A stretch of 64,000 bases of DNA, from positions 62,001 to 126,000 of the forward strand of contig FUZR01000005.1 of NCBI GenBank assembly GCA_900167895.1. The letters run 5' to 3'. The first letter of the stretch is position 1, and every line of letters begins with the position of its first letter. The position numbers and the translations under genes were made by a program. The notes beneath the pieces were generated by a model that did not search any database, was not told the origin of the DNA, and was given only the letters and a program-made list of their open reading frames with translations. The stretch comes from Bacteroidales bacterium WCE2004 (GTDB lineage: Bacteria; Bacteroidota; Bacteroidia; Bacteroidales; UBA932). This document shows positions 8,246 to 16,863 of the stretch, piece by piece.

Positions 8246-8875
8246 ATGGAATTAGAAGTTTTGAAAATTGACGGCTCCAAGTCCGGCAAGAAAGTGACGC
8301 TCGAGGAGCAGGTCTTCGGCATTGAGCCCAACGACCACGCCGTCTATCTTGACGTCATCCAGTACCTCGCCAACCAGCGTCATGGCAACGCCAAGACCAA
8401 GGACCGCAGCGAGATCGCGCACAGCACCAAGAAACTCGGTCGTCAGAAGGGCGGCGGCGGCGCACGCCACGGCTCCCTCAAGGCGAACATCTTCGTCGGC
8501 GGCGGCCGCGTGTTCGGTCCCGTCCCGCGTTTCTATCACAACAAGTTGAACAAGAAGGTCAAGGCCCTCGCCCGCAAGTCCGCGCTGACTTACAAGGCCC
8601 AGGAGAATGCCATCATCATTCTCGAGCCCTTCACCATGGATGCTCCGAAGACCAAGGAACTCCTCGCCATCAACAACGCCATCAAGGCCGGTGATCGCAA
8701 GGTCCTCTACGTTCTTCCGCAGAATTCGACCAACATCTACCTTTCATCCCGCAACCTTCCGCAGGTGAACGTCCTCTCCGTTGACGAGATCAACACCTAC
8801 GCCATCATGAACGCCAACACCCTGGTGCTCGTGGACGGCGTGCAGGACATCCTCGCCGAGAGAAACATGCGCTAA
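8246..8875 (+). CDS. rplD: Ribosomal protein L4 (uL4)
   Basis: A 209-residue L4 that binds 23S rRNA and lines the exit tunnel. The extended loop KKLGRQKGGGGARHGSLK and the following FGPVPRFYHNKLNKKVKALA are typical. In E. coli L4 represses its own S10 operon; whether that applies in this split operon cannot be told. Packed 4 bp after rplC and 12 bp before rplW. Confidence 0.98.
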   Translation: MELEVLKIDGSKSGKKVTLEEQVFGIEPNDHAVYLDVIQYLANQRHGNAKTKDRSEIAHSTKKLGRQKGGGGARHGSLKANIFVGGGRVFGPVPRFYHNKLNKKVKALARKSALTYKAQENAIIILEPFTMDAPKTKELLAINNAIKAGDRKVLYVLPQNSTNIYLSSRNLPQVNVLSVDEINTYAIMNANTLVLVDGVQDILAERNMR

Positions 8876-8887
8876 AAGTACACGAAG

Positions 8888-9178
8888 ATGGGAATTATCA
8901 TTAAGCCAATCGTTACAGAGAAGTTGACGGCTCAGGGCGAGAAGTTGAACCGTTACGGCTTTATCGTAGATCGTAAGGCCAACAAACTTCAGATCAAAGA
9001 GGCTGTGGAGAAGATGTACAATGTCTCCGTGGCCGATGTCAATACGGTGAACTATCACGGCAAGCGCAAGAGCCGCTACACCAAGGCGGGTCTGCTCCGC
9101 GGCCGGATGAATCACTTCAAGAAAGCGTACATCACCCTCGCCGGTGAAGACAAGATTGATTTCTACGCTAACATTTAA
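8888..9178 (+). CDS. rplW: Ribosomal protein L23 (uL23)
   Basis: A 96-residue L23, located at the tunnel exit where SRP and trigger factor dock. [20 protein letters not shown] at the start and [20 protein letters not shown] are characteristic. Third gene of the rplC operon. Confidence 0.98.
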   Translation: MGIIIKPIVTEKLTAQGEKLNRYGFIVDRKANKLQIKEAVEKMYNVSVADVNTVNYHGKRKSRYTKAGLLRGRMNHFKKAYITLAGEDKIDFYANI

Positions 9179-9192
9179 GGGAGGGACAGACA

Positions 9193-10017
9193 ATGGCAGT
9201 AAGAAAATTCAAACCGGTTACCCCCGGTCAGCGTAACAAAGTGATCAGCTCCTTCGAGGAGATCACCGCTAAGAAACCCCAGAAATCATTGATCGAGCCC
9301 CTCAAGAGCTCCGGCGGACGCAACAACACCGGTCAGATGACCGTGCGTTACATCGGTGGCGGTCACAAGAGAATGTACCGTATCATCGACTTCCGCCGCG
9401 CCAAGGACGAGTGCACCGCAACGGTCCTGACCATCGAGTATGACCCGAACCGCAGCGCCCGCATCGCCCTCGTTCAGTACGAAGACGGAGAGAAGAGATA
9501 CATCATCGCTCCGAAAGGACTCAAGGTAGGCCAGGTTATCGCCTCCGGCAGCGGCGTCGCTCCGGAAGTCGGCAACTGCCTCCCGCTCAGCGAAATTCCT
9601 GTCGGTACCCTCGTGCACTGCATCGAGCTCCGTCCCGGCCAGGGCGCCGCAATGGCCCGCTCCGCCGGTACGTTCGCTCAGCTGGCCGCCCGCGAAGGCA
9701 ACCACGCCGTGCTCCGTCTGCCCTCGGGCGAGACCCGCATGGTGCTCGTTTCCTGCCGCGCTACGGTCGGTGAGGTGTCGAATACCGAACACAACCTGGA
9801 GAGCCACGGCAAGGCCGGCCGTCGTCGCTGGCTGGGCAAGCGCCCGCACAACCGTGGTGTCGTGATGAACCCGCACGATCACCCGATGGGTGGTGGTGAA
9901 GGCCGCGCTTCCGGTGGACATCCGCGTTCCCGTAAGGGTCTCCCTGCAAAGGGCTACAAGACGCGTAATCCGAAGGCATCTTCCAACAAGTTCATCATTG
10001 AGAGAAGAAAGAAATAA
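9193..10017 (+). CDS. rplB: Ribosomal protein L2 (uL2)
   Basis: A 274-residue L2, needed for subunit association and peptidyl transfer. The C-terminal [20 protein letters not shown] loop containing the critical histidine is intact, as is [17 protein letters not shown] purine-rich GGGAGGGAC precedes the ATG, closer to a Shine-Dalgarno than most genes here. Confidence 0.98.
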   Translation: MAVRKFKPVTPGQRNKVISSFEEITAKKPQKSLIEPLKSSGGRNNTGQMTVRYIGGGHKRMYRIIDFRRAKDECTATVLTIEYDPNRSARIALVQYEDGEKRYIIAPKGLKVGQVIASGSGVAPEVGNCLPLSEIPVGTLVHCIELRPGQGAAMARSAGTFAQLAAREGNHAVLRLPSGETRMVLVSCRATVGEVSNTEHNLESHGKAGRRRWLGKRPHNRGVVMNPHDHPMGGGEGRASGGHPRSRKGLPAKGYKTRNPKASSNKFIIERRKK

Positions 10018-10038
10018 CAGGAATAAACTTTTGAGATT

Positions 10039-10311
10039 ATGAGTCGTTCTTTAAGAAAAGGTCCCTATATCCAGGAAGCCCTGGAGAAGAGAGTTCTTGC
10101 TATGAATGATGGTAGCAAGAAGAAGGAAGTGGTCAAGACCTGGTCTCGTGCCAGCATGATCTCTCCTGACTTTATCGGCCATACGATCGCCGTTCACAAC
10201 GGGAACAAGTTCATCCCTGTGTACGTCACCGAGCAGATGGTCGGTCACAAGCTGGGCGAATTCGCGCCCACCCGCAACTTTAGAGGTCATTCAGGTAACA
10301 ATAAGAAGTAA
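10039..10311 (+). CDS. rpsS: Ribosomal protein S19 (uS19)
   Basis: A 90-residue S19 of the 30S head. [19 protein letters not shown] and the C-terminal [17 protein letters not shown] are standard. Lies 21 bp after rplB and 5 bp before rplV in the same operon. Confidence 0.98.
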   Translation: MSRSLRKGPYIQEALEKRVLAMNDGSKKKEVVKTWSRASMISPDFIGHTIAVHNGNKFIPVYVTEQMVGHKLGEFAPTRNFRGHSGNNKK

Positions 10312-10316
10312 TCACT

Positions 10317-10733
10317 ATGGGAAAGCGTAAAAGACTTATGGCCGAGCGCCTCAAGGAGGCGAAGAAGGTTACAGCTGTTGCTAAGCTGAATGACGTCCCC
10401 ACCTCTCCCCGCAAGATGCGTCTGGTGGCTGACACCGTCCGCGGTGTCGAGGTCAACCGCGCTCTCGATCTGTTGAAGTTCTCGAAGCGTGAGGCTTCCG
10501 TGCGTCTGGAGAAGCTGCTCCGCAGCGCCATCGCCAACTGGGAAGCCAAGAACCCGGAGCAGAGCAAAGAACTGGACAACGGCAACGTCTATGTCAAGAC
10601 CATCATGGTCGACGAAGGCCGCACGCTGAAGCGCATCCGTCCGTGCCCGCAGGGCCGTGCCGGTCGCATCCGCAAGCGTTCCAACCACGTCACCGTCATC
10701 CTCGATGTCAAACAACCTGCAGAGAACAAGTAA
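10317..10733 (+). CDS. rplV: Ribosomal protein L22 (uL22)
   Basis: A 138-residue L22 whose beta-hairpin reaches the exit tunnel. The N terminus has a basic extension ([17 protein letters not shown]) before the conserved [19 protein letters not shown]. The hairpin [20 protein letters not shown] is intact. Two bases separate its stop from rpsC. Confidence 0.97.
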   Translation: MGKRKRLMAERLKEAKKVTAVAKLNDVPTSPRKMRLVADTVRGVEVNRALDLLKFSKREASVRLEKLLRSAIANWEAKNPEQSKELDNGNVYVKTIMVDEGRTLKRIRPCPQGRAGRIRKRSNHVTVILDVKQPAENK

Positions 10734-10735
10734 TT

Positions 10736-11497
10736 ATGGGACAGAAAACTAATCCTATCAGCAACAGAATCGGTATCACCCGTGGTTGGGACTCCAACTG
10801 GTGTGGTGGCAACTATGCAGAGAAGATCGCTGAGGACTACGAGATCCGCAAGTATCTCGGCAACCGCCTTGCCAAGGCCAGCCTCAGCCGCATCGTCATC
10901 GAGCGGACCCTCAAGCTCATCACGGTCACGATCTACGCAGCCCGTCCCGGTTTCATCATCGGTAAGGGCGGCACCGAGGTCGACAAACTCAAGGAAGAGC
11001 TCAAGAAGGTCACCAAGAAGGATGTCCAGATCAATATCTACGAGGTGAAGCGTCCTGAGGTGGACGCCAACATCGTGGCGGACAGCATCGCCCGTCAGAT
11101 CGAAGGTCGTGTCTCCTATCGTCGTGCCATCAAGATGGCTATCGCCAACACGATGCGCGTCGGTGCCGAAGGCATCAAGATCCAGATCGCCGGTCGTGTC
11201 GGCGGCGCCGAAATGGCCCGCAGCGAGATGTTCAAGGAGGGCCGTACGCCGCTCCACACCTTCCGCGCCGACATCGACTACGCCCTGGCCGTCGCCAACA
11301 CCAAGGTTGGTACCCTCGGTATCAAGGTGTGGATCTGCAATGGTGAGCGCTATGGCAAGCAGGACCTCACTCCTGCCGCCCTCGCCGCTGCCAATGCACA
11401 GGCTACCGGTCAGAACCGTGGTGGTGGCCGTGGTGGCGACCGTCGTCCCCGTCGGGATGGCGACCGCGACCGTCGTCCTCGCCGTGACAACAAGTAA
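10736..11497 (+). CDS. rpsC: Ribosomal protein S3 (uS3) with basic Gly/Arg tail
   Basis: A 253-residue S3, part of the mRNA entry site. The start [18 protein letters not shown], the KH-type motif [19 protein letters not shown] and GVKVWI-like ending are all present. The last ~28 residues form a low-complexity tail rich in Gly, Arg and Asp. This is the last gene of the rplC operon. rplP, which normally follows directly, lies 10.2 kb away at 21667. Confidence 0.97.
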   Translation: MGQKTNPISNRIGITRGWDSNWCGGNYAEKIAEDYEIRKYLGNRLAKASLSRIVIERTLKLITVTIYAARPGFIIGKGGTEVDKLKEELKKVTKKDVQINIYEVKRPEVDANIVADSIARQIEGRVSYRRAIKMAIANTMRVGAEGIKIQIAGRVGGAEMARSEMFKEGRTPLHTFRADIDYALAVANTKVGTLGIKVWICNGERYGKQDLTPAALAAANAQATGQNRGGGRGGDRRPRRDGDRDRRPRRDNK

Positions 11498-11500
11498 TTG

Positions 11501-11531
11501 ATTGAAGTTTTTCAATAAATTGCTATATTTG
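11501..11531 (+). promoter_or_regulatory. Promoter-like site directly before a terminator
   Basis: ATTG at 11501-11504, 19 bp, TATATTTG at 11524-11531. Predicted transcription would start at about 11535, inside the 5' arm of the terminator hairpin. It may serve the tlpA-like gene at 11600, or be a chance match in A/T-rich DNA. Confidence 0.4.
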
Positions 11532-11532
11532 A

Positions 11533-11566
11533 AGCCGGTTCGGGTCGTCCCGAACCGGCTTTTTTC
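11533..11566 (+). terminator. Intrinsic terminator after rpsC
   Basis: Perfect 12-bp stem (11533-11544 with 11549-11560), TCGT loop, then six T. It ends the truncated S10 operon. Confidence 0.92.
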
Positions 11567-11599
11567 AATCTGAACGGCAACTATCCGATATCCAATAGC

Positions 11600-12481
11600 A
11601 TGAAGAGAATTATCCTGATGACAGCGGCGGCGCTGGTTGTGCTGGCCGGCTGCAAGAACCAGAAGAGCAACGAAGAGATCCTGGCCGATTTCCAGGCCGG
11701 CATCGAGGCCGTGATGAACGAATACCGCGAGGCCGCGGAGAAGGTCGACGCCGACGAGGCCCTGACCGACGAGCAGAAGGACGCGAAGTTCGAGGCGCTC
11801 GAGGAGACCGCCATCGGCAAGCTGGTGGCCTCCGGCCGCAAGGTGCTCGCCAAGAACCCCGCCAATGTCGAGGTGGCTCCGAAGGTGATCGCCAACATCT
11901 ATTCCTATATGAAGGACGACGAGCTGGACGCCGTGCTCGCTCCGCTCAGCGATGAGGTCAAGGCCACCGAGGTCGTCTCCTACATCCTCGGCAACCTCGA
12001 GACCAAGAAGGCCACGGCCGTCGGCAAGAAGTTCGTGGACTTCACGGTGGACCACGTCGCCGGCGTCGACAAGAGCGGCGCTCCGGTCTACGAGAAGAAG
12101 AGCCTCTCCGACTTCGTCGGCAAGGGCAAGGTGATGCTGGTGGACTTCTGGTCCCCCTGGTGCCCGCCCTGCAAGGCCGAGCTCCCCAACATCAAGGCCG
12201 TCTGGGAGAAGTACCACGGCGACGACTTCGACGTGCTGAGCGTCGCGGTCTGGGAGGAGAGCCGCAAGATGGACTGGCGCAACACCATCGACACCGCCGC
12301 TGTCTACGGCGTGAGCTGGCTGCAGCTCAACAACGGCCACAAGGAGCCCGCCGACCTCTACGGCATCGACGGCATTCCGCATATGATCCTGTTCGACAAG
12401 GACGGTACCATCCTCAAGCGCGGTGACGACCTGCGCGGCGAGAAGACGGGCAAGGCCGTCGCCGAAGCCCTTGGACGTTAG
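11600..12481 (+). CDS. TlpA-like thioredoxin lipoprotein
   Basis: A 293-residue lipoprotein. The signal MKRIILMTAAALVVLAGC makes Cys18 the lipidated residue. A helical, Lys/Glu-rich region (about 20-130) is followed by a thioredoxin domain with VDFWSPWCPPCKAELPN, active site WCPPC near residue 187, and a cis-proline in DGIPHMILFDKDG. Likely an envelope thiol-disulfide reductase. WCPPC rather than WCGPC is common in ResA/TlpA relatives. Its end overlaps the likely uvrC start, so the two are probably co-transcribed with pnuC. Confidence 0.92.
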   Translation: MKRIILMTAAALVVLAGCKNQKSNEEILADFQAGIEAVMNEYREAAEKVDADEALTDEQKDAKFEALEETAIGKLVASGRKVLAKNPANVEVAPKVIANIYSYMKDDELDAVLAPLSDEVKATEVVSYILGNLETKKATAVGKKFVDFTVDHVAGVDKSGAPVYEKKSLSDFVGKGKVMLVDFWSPWCPPCKAELPNIKAVWEKYHGDDFDVLSVAVWEESRKMDWRNTIDTAAVYGVSWLQLNNGHKEPADLYGIDGIPHMILFDKDGTILKRGDDLRGEKTGKAVAEALGR

Positions 12482-14264
12482 GGAGAAAATACAGCTTTTA
12501 CCGCATTCCCCGGGTGTCTACCGCTATTACGACGCCGCGGGGAATGTGATCTATGTAGGCAAGGCCAAGGACCTGAGCAAGCGGGTGGCGCAGTATTTCG
12601 TGGACCCGGACCGGCTCAACGTCAAGACGCGCCTGCTGGTGTCGAAGATCGCGGACCTGCAGTATTCCGTGGTGGACTCCGAGGCGGACGCGCTGCTGCT
12701 GGAGAACAACCTCATCAAGCAGTACAAGCCGCGCTACAACATCCTGCTCAAGGATTCCAAGACCTATCCCTGGATCTGCGTGACGGGGGATGATTTCCCG
12801 AAGGTCTTCCTGACGCGGCGCGTCGTCAAGAACGGCTCCCGCTATTTCGGGCCCTACAGCTCCGTGATGCATGCCCGCGCGCTGCTGGAATTCTTCCGCG
12901 AGACCTATCCGCTGCGCTCCTGCAACCTCAAGATCACCTCCGAGGCCATCCTGCGCGGCAAGTTCCGCCCGTGCCTGGACTACCACATCGGGCGCTGCAA
13001 GGGCTGCTGCATCGGCGGCGTTTCCCGCGAGGAATACGGCTCCTGGATCGACGAGATCGTGCGCCAGCTCTCCGGCGGCGTCAACGGCATCATCCGCGAC
13101 TACAAGGCCCGGATGACGGCCGCTGCCGACGCGCTGGACTTTGAGACGGCGCAGGAATACAAGCTGCGCATCGACGCCCTGCAGAAGCACTACGCCAAGA
13201 GCATCATCACGGCGGCGGGCGACCGCGACGTGGACGTGTTCGCGCTCGAGGTCGACGACGCCGAGGCCTTCGGCAGCTTCCTGCGCATCCGGGGCGGCGC
13301 CATCATCCAGTCGCTCAACCTCGGCTTCAAGATGCACATCGAGGAGGACCGCGCGGCCGTGCTGAGCGAGTTCATCGCGGAGATCTCCTCCAAGTTCGGC
13401 GCCCTGCGCGGCGAGGTCATCGTGCCCTTCCTGCCCGACGTGGAGCTGGAGGGTGTCGACTTCAGGATTCCGGTGCGCGGCGACAAGCTCGCGCTGCTGG
13501 AGCTGGGCGCCAAGAATGCGCGCGAGTTCCGCGCCAATTCCCTCAAGCAGCGGGAGCACACCAATCCCGACGAATTCCGCGCCGCGGTGCTTGAGGAGCT
13601 CCGCCAGGCGCTGGGCATGAAGGAGCTGCCCGTGCACATGGAGTGCTTCGACAACTCCAATATCCAGGGCACCAACCCGGTGGCCTCCTGCGTGGTTTTC
13701 CGCAACGCGGAGCCGTCCAAGAAGGACTACCGCAAGTTCAAGATCAAGACGGTGCTCGGCGCCAACGACTTCGCCTCGATGAAGGAAGTCGTCAACCGCC
13801 GCTACGCGCGCATGCTCGAGGAGGCGCCGGACGACCTGCCGCAGCTGGTCGTGATCGACGGCGGCAAGGGCCAGCTCGACTTCGCCTGGCAGGCGCTCTG
13901 CGAACTGGGCATCCAGGACCGCCTCACGGTGGTGGGCCTGGCCAAGCGGCTCGAGGAGGTGATCCGGGTCGGCGACCCGTATCCGCTGTTCCTCGACCGC
14001 AATTCGCAGGCCCTCAAGGTCCTGCAGCGCATCCGCGACGAGGCGCACCGCTTCGGCATCACCTTCCACCGCTCGCTGCGCAGCAAGGCGGCGATCCAGT
14101 CCGCGCTGCGCGAGATCCCGGGCGTGGGCGCCCGGACGGAGGAGCGCCTGCTGATGCATTTCGGGAGCGTCGCCCGCATCGCCGCGGCCCCCGAGGCGGA
14201 CCTGGCCGCGCTGGTCGGCCCCGCCCTGGCGAAACGCATACATGAACAATTGAACCATGAATAG
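12471..14264 (+). CDS. uvrC: Excinuclease ABC subunit C
   Basis: Makes the dual incision in nucleotide excision repair. I chose a TTG start at 12471, overlapping the tlpA-like gene by 11 bp, because it yields MDVREKIQLLPHSPGVYRYY, a normal UvrC beginning. A GTG at 12423 would add 16 unlikely residues. The GIY-YIG nuclease (GVYRYYDAAGNVIYVGKAK), UVR helices near residues 200-235, the RNase H-like domain (MECFDNSNIQGTNPVASCVV, DGGKGQLDFA) and C-terminal helix-hairpin-helix (IPGVGARTEERLLMHFGS) are all present. 597 residues. Confidence 0.95.
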   Translation: MDVREKIQLLPHSPGVYRYYDAAGNVIYVGKAKDLSKRVAQYFVDPDRLNVKTRLLVSKIADLQYSVVDSEADALLLENNLIKQYKPRYNILLKDSKTYPWICVTGDDFPKVFLTRRVVKNGSRYFGPYSSVMHARALLEFFRETYPLRSCNLKITSEAILRGKFRPCLDYHIGRCKGCCIGGVSREEYGSWIDEIVRQLSGGVNGIIRDYKARMTAAADALDFETAQEYKLRIDALQKHYAKSIITAAGDRDVDVFALEVDDAEAFGSFLRIRGGAIIQSLNLGFKMHIEEDRAAVLSEFIAEISSKFGALRGEVIVPFLPDVELEGVDFRIPVRGDKLALLELGAKNAREFRANSLKQREHTNPDEFRAAVLEELRQALGMKELPVHMECFDNSNIQGTNPVASCVVFRNAEPSKKDYRKFKIKTVLGANDFASMKEVVNRRYARMLEEAPDDLPQLVVIDGGKGQLDFAWQALCELGIQDRLTVVGLAKRLEEVIRVGDPYPLFLDRNSQALKVLQRIRDEAHRFGITFHRSLRSKAAIQSALREIPGVGARTEERLLMHFGSVARIAAAPEADLAALVGPALAKRIHEQLNHE

Positions 14265-15009
14265 CAAATCCGATCTCTTCAACAAAATCTTCAACGCTTT
14301 CATCCTGATCGGGATGGCGGTGGTGACGATTGTCGTCACCGGATTCAAGCTGAGCGCCGCCGAAAGCGGCCACGCCCTGCTCATCGTCGCCGCCGTGGGC
14401 TCGCTCTGCGGCGTGCTCGCCAATGTCCTGTCGGCCAACGGCCGCCTGCTGACCTTCCTGTTCGGCCTGATCGACGTGACGATCTACGGCGTGATGTGCC
14501 TGACCGGCGCGAAATACGGCAATGCCGCGCTGCACCTGCTCTACTTCCTGCCGATGCAGGTGGTCGGCTTCGTGCAGTGGAAGAAACGGGGCGCCGGCGA
14601 GGGCGGCCAGGTGCGCGCCCGCCGGCTGGACGGCCGCAAGTGGACGCTCTACGGCTCCATCTTCTTCGTGGGCCTGGTCGTGGCTTATTTCGTGCTCTGC
14701 GCCCTGGACAAGACGGAGGCCGCCGGCGTGGTCCGCTGGCTGGTGCTGATGGACGCGCTGTCGATGATGTGCAACATCCTGGGGCAGTATCTCCTCTCGA
14801 CGGCCTACATGGAGCAGTGGCTCTTCTGGATCGGCGTCAACATCGCTTCGGTGGTGATGTGGGTCCTGACTTTGCGGCAGACGCCGGACTCCTCCTACGC
14901 ACTTATTTATGTCGTGAAATACAGCTTCTATCTGCTGAATTCCCTCAACGGACTGCGGATCTGGCTTGCCCTGAGCCGCCCGGATGCCGCTGGAGGCGCT
15001 CAGGAGTAA
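14257..15009 (+). CDS. pnuC: PnuC-like nicotinamide riboside transporter
   Basis: A 250-residue inner-membrane protein with about seven hydrophobic segments. The PnuC signature FLPMQVVGFVQWKKR follows the fourth segment. The family imports nicotinamide riboside by facilitated diffusion. Compared with E. coli PnuC there is a charged loop after FVQWKKR (GAGEGGQVRARRLDGRK). The ATG overlaps the uvrC stop by 8 bp, indicating translational coupling. Substrate could be another vitamin (thiamine, riboflavin), as PnuC relatives vary. Confidence 0.85.
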   Translation: MNSKSDLFNKIFNAFILIGMAVVTIVVTGFKLSAAESGHALLIVAAVGSLCGVLANVLSANGRLLTFLFGLIDVTIYGVMCLTGAKYGNAALHLLYFLPMQVVGFVQWKKRGAGEGGQVRARRLDGRKWTLYGSIFFVGLVVAYFVLCALDKTEAAGVVRWLVLMDALSMMCNILGQYLLSTAYMEQWLFWIGVNIASVVMWVLTLRQTPDSSYALIYVVKYSFYLLNSLNGLRIWLALSRPDAAGGAQE

Positions 15010-15012
15010 ATA

Positions 15013-15044
15013 TTTGCAAATTCGAAAAATTTTTCGTTACTTTG
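15013..15044 (+). promoter_or_regulatory. acpP promoter with a palindrome in the spacer
   Basis: TTTG at 15013-15016, 20 bp, TTACTTTG at 15037-15044. The spacer contains a perfect 14-bp palindrome, CGAAAAATTTTTCG at 15023-15036, ideally placed for a repressor. Confidence 0.6.
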
Positions 15045-15098
15045 CGAGGATTTTGACAATACGAATGTACTAATAAAACCTTAATATCTAAAATCGTT

Positions 15099-15341
15099 AT
15101 GGAATACGCAGAAATCGTAGAAAAAGTGAAAGCGATCATCGTCGACAAGCTCGGCGTGGAGCCTTCCGAGGTGACCGAGACCGCCAATTTCACCAATGAC
15201 CTGGGTGCTGACTCCCTCGACACTGTGGAGCTTCTGATGGAGTTCGAGAAGGTGTTCGGCATCAAGATCCCCGACGAGGAGACCAGCACGATCGCCACTG
15301 TCAAGGACGCTTGCGACAAGGTTGCTGAGAAGCTCGCCTAA
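15099..15341 (+). CDS. acpP: Acyl carrier protein
   Basis: An 80-residue acidic ACP carrying growing fatty acids on 4'-phosphopantetheine attached to the Ser of [16 protein letters not shown] (Ser39 or so). Helices II and III ([22 protein letters not shown]) are normal. In Bacteroides acpP is usually followed by fabF and rnc. Here it is monocistronic, closed by a terminator at 15369. The A/T-rich leader is about 50 nt. Confidence 0.97.
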   Translation: MEYAEIVEKVKAIIVDKLGVEPSEVTETANFTNDLGADSLDTVELLMEFEKVFGIKIPDEETSTIATVKDACDKVAEKLA

Positions 15342-15368
15342 TTCTGGTAAGAAAGTCCCGAAAAACAC

Positions 15369-15397
15369 AACCGGTTCGCCTATGCGGACCGGTTTTT
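15369..15397 (+). terminator. Intrinsic terminator after acpP
   Basis: 11-bp stem with one mismatch (15369-15379 with 15384-15394), CTAT loop, then TTTG. The next gene's -7 box starts only 4 bp later. Confidence 0.85.
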
Positions 15398-15400
15398 GTT

Positions 15401-15408
15401 TATATTTG
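15401..15408 (+). promoter_or_regulatory. -7 box of the DUF4294 gene
   Basis: TATATTTG with the ATG at 15414, 5 bp after the box. The expected -33 position falls within the acpP terminator stem and shows no TTTG. Confidence 0.5.
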
Positions 15409-15413
15409 CAGCC

Positions 15414-16160
15414 ATGCGCCGACGCATCTTCATCCTCACGCTGCTGCTGACAGCCCTGCTGCCGGCCGGGCGGGCGCATGCGCAGGACCCCGACCTGCGC
15501 GAGGAGGCCCGCGAGCTGGTGCGCCAGGCCCGCCGCCCCGTGCGCGGCACGCCGATGTATTTCCAGATTGACGAGCAGGGCGACACCGTCTTCATGGAGA
15601 CGCTCGACCCCGTGTGGATCTTCCCCAAGGGCCGCCGGATGCGCGGCGGCGACTGGCGCAGGTACTACAAGCTCGTCTACAACTTCAACAAGGTCTATCC
15701 CTATGCCCTGACGGGCCGCAAGATGATCGCGCAGGTGGACAGCACGATCGCGGCCGACGTGAGCCGCCGCTCCGAGCGCACCCGCTACATCAAGGACGTG
15801 GAGCGCGAGCTCTTCCGCCTCTTCGAGAAGGACATCCGCAACATGACCATCACCCAGGGGCTCGTGCTGATGCGCCTGGTGGACCGCGAGTGCGGGCTGA
15901 ACGCCTACGAGATCATCAAGACCTACGAGAGCGGCTTCGCCGCCAATTTCTGGCAGCTCGTCGCGCGCATATTCTCGCAGAACCTCAAGACGCGCTACGA
16001 CCCCTCCAAGGGCGAGGACGCCCAGATCGAGGAGCTGTGCAGGATTTGGGATTCGGGACAGTGGAACGCTTTCTACTACTCCATCTTCATGGAGCCGCCG
16101 CCCCGGACGGTCATTCAGCGGGAGACGCTGGAGAGTGAAGTTCAAAAGAAGCGCCGTTGA
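15414..16160 (+). CDS. DUF4294 domain exported protein
   Basis: A 248-residue protein with a signal peptide (MRRRIFILTLLLTALLPAGR, cleavage after AHA near residue 22). The DUF4294 core contains WRRYYKLVYNFNKVYPYALT, with the repeated Tyr/Lys spacing of the family, then a helical region ending in NFWQLVARIFSQNLKTRYDP. DUF4294 is found almost only in Bacteroidota and its function is unknown. The ATG at 15414 is chosen because it gives a proper signal and follows the promoter box. Its last 50 bp overlap the 3' end of convergent lpxH. Confidence 0.88.
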   Translation: MRRRIFILTLLLTALLPAGRAHAQDPDLREEARELVRQARRPVRGTPMYFQIDEQGDTVFMETLDPVWIFPKGRRMRGGDWRRYYKLVYNFNKVYPYALTGRKMIAQVDSTIAADVSRRSERTRYIKDVERELFRLFEKDIRNMTITQGLVLMRLVDRECGLNAYEIIKTYESGFAANFWQLVARIFSQNLKTRYDPSKGEDAQIEELCRIWDSGQWNAFYYSIFMEPPPRTVIQRETLESEVQKKRR

Positions 16161-16863
16161 ACACGGCGTGGGGGGTGCCCCCGCCCAGCCAGTCCTTCAG
16201 GATGCAGAACCGCGCTCCCGACGGGAGCGTCATGTCGGCGTGCGCGTGGTAGTGCCCGAAGAGGAAGATGTCCACGTGCCGCTTCTGCGATTCCGCGAGC
16301 GCGAACTGGTAGATGGGCGCCTTCTCGCCCGGGAACTCGTAGTGCGCGTGCTGCCGGCGGCTGGAGTTGGACCAGCCCAGCCCGATGCGGTAGGCCAGCC
16401 AGGGATGGAGCGTGCTGAAGAGCCGCTGCAGCGGTCGGCAGCGGAAAACCTTGAGCATCAGGGTGTAGCCGAACGGCGCGCCGCCGAGCAGGTCGCCGTG
16501 GCCGAGGCAGAAGTCCTTGCCGTCGATGGTGACGTGGTACGGCTGCTCGAAGCGCTTCATGCCGAGCTCTTCGAAATAGGAATACGTCCAGATGTCGTGG
16601 TTGCCGGGGCAGAACCAGACCTCCACGCCCGCGTCCATCAGGCGGATGAACTGCGCGACGACGCGCGAGCTCGAGCGCGGGACCACGTCGCGGTATTCGT
16701 ACCAGAAATCCCAGATGTCGCCCAGCAGGTAGAGCGCCCGCATGGATTCGGCCGGGAGTCCCTTCAGGAAATCGATGAAACGGGCCTCGCGCTCCGCGGG
16801 ATCCCGCAGGCGCAGGCCGAGGTGCACGTCGGCGACGAAGTAGATCAGGTTGCGCTCCGCCAT
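16111..16863 (-). CDS. lpxH: UDP-2,3-diacylglucosamine diphosphatase
   Basis: A 250-residue calcineurin-type phosphoesterase that hydrolyses UDP-2,3-diacylglucosamine to lipid X in lipid A synthesis. The metal-binding motifs occur in order: FVADVHLG, LLGDIWDFW, PGNHDIWT, GHGDLLGG and FGHYHAH. The start ATG (16863-16861) overlaps the last base of the uppP stop, and the end overlaps the DUF4294 gene by 50 bp. Last gene of ftsX-DUF3098-uppP-lpxH. Confidence 0.93.
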   Translation of the reverse strand: MAERNLIYFVADVHLGLRLRDPAEREARFIDFLKGLPAESMRALYLLGDIWDFWYEYRDVVPRSSSRVVAQFIRLMDAGVEVWFCPGNHDIWTYSYFEELGMKRFEQPYHVTIDGKDFCLGHGDLLGGAPFGYTLMLKVFRCRPLQRLFSTLHPWLAYRIGLGWSNSSRRQHAHYEFPGEKAPIYQFALAESQKRHVDIFLFGHYHAHADMTLPSGARFCILKDWLGGGTPHAVFNGASFELHSPASPAE

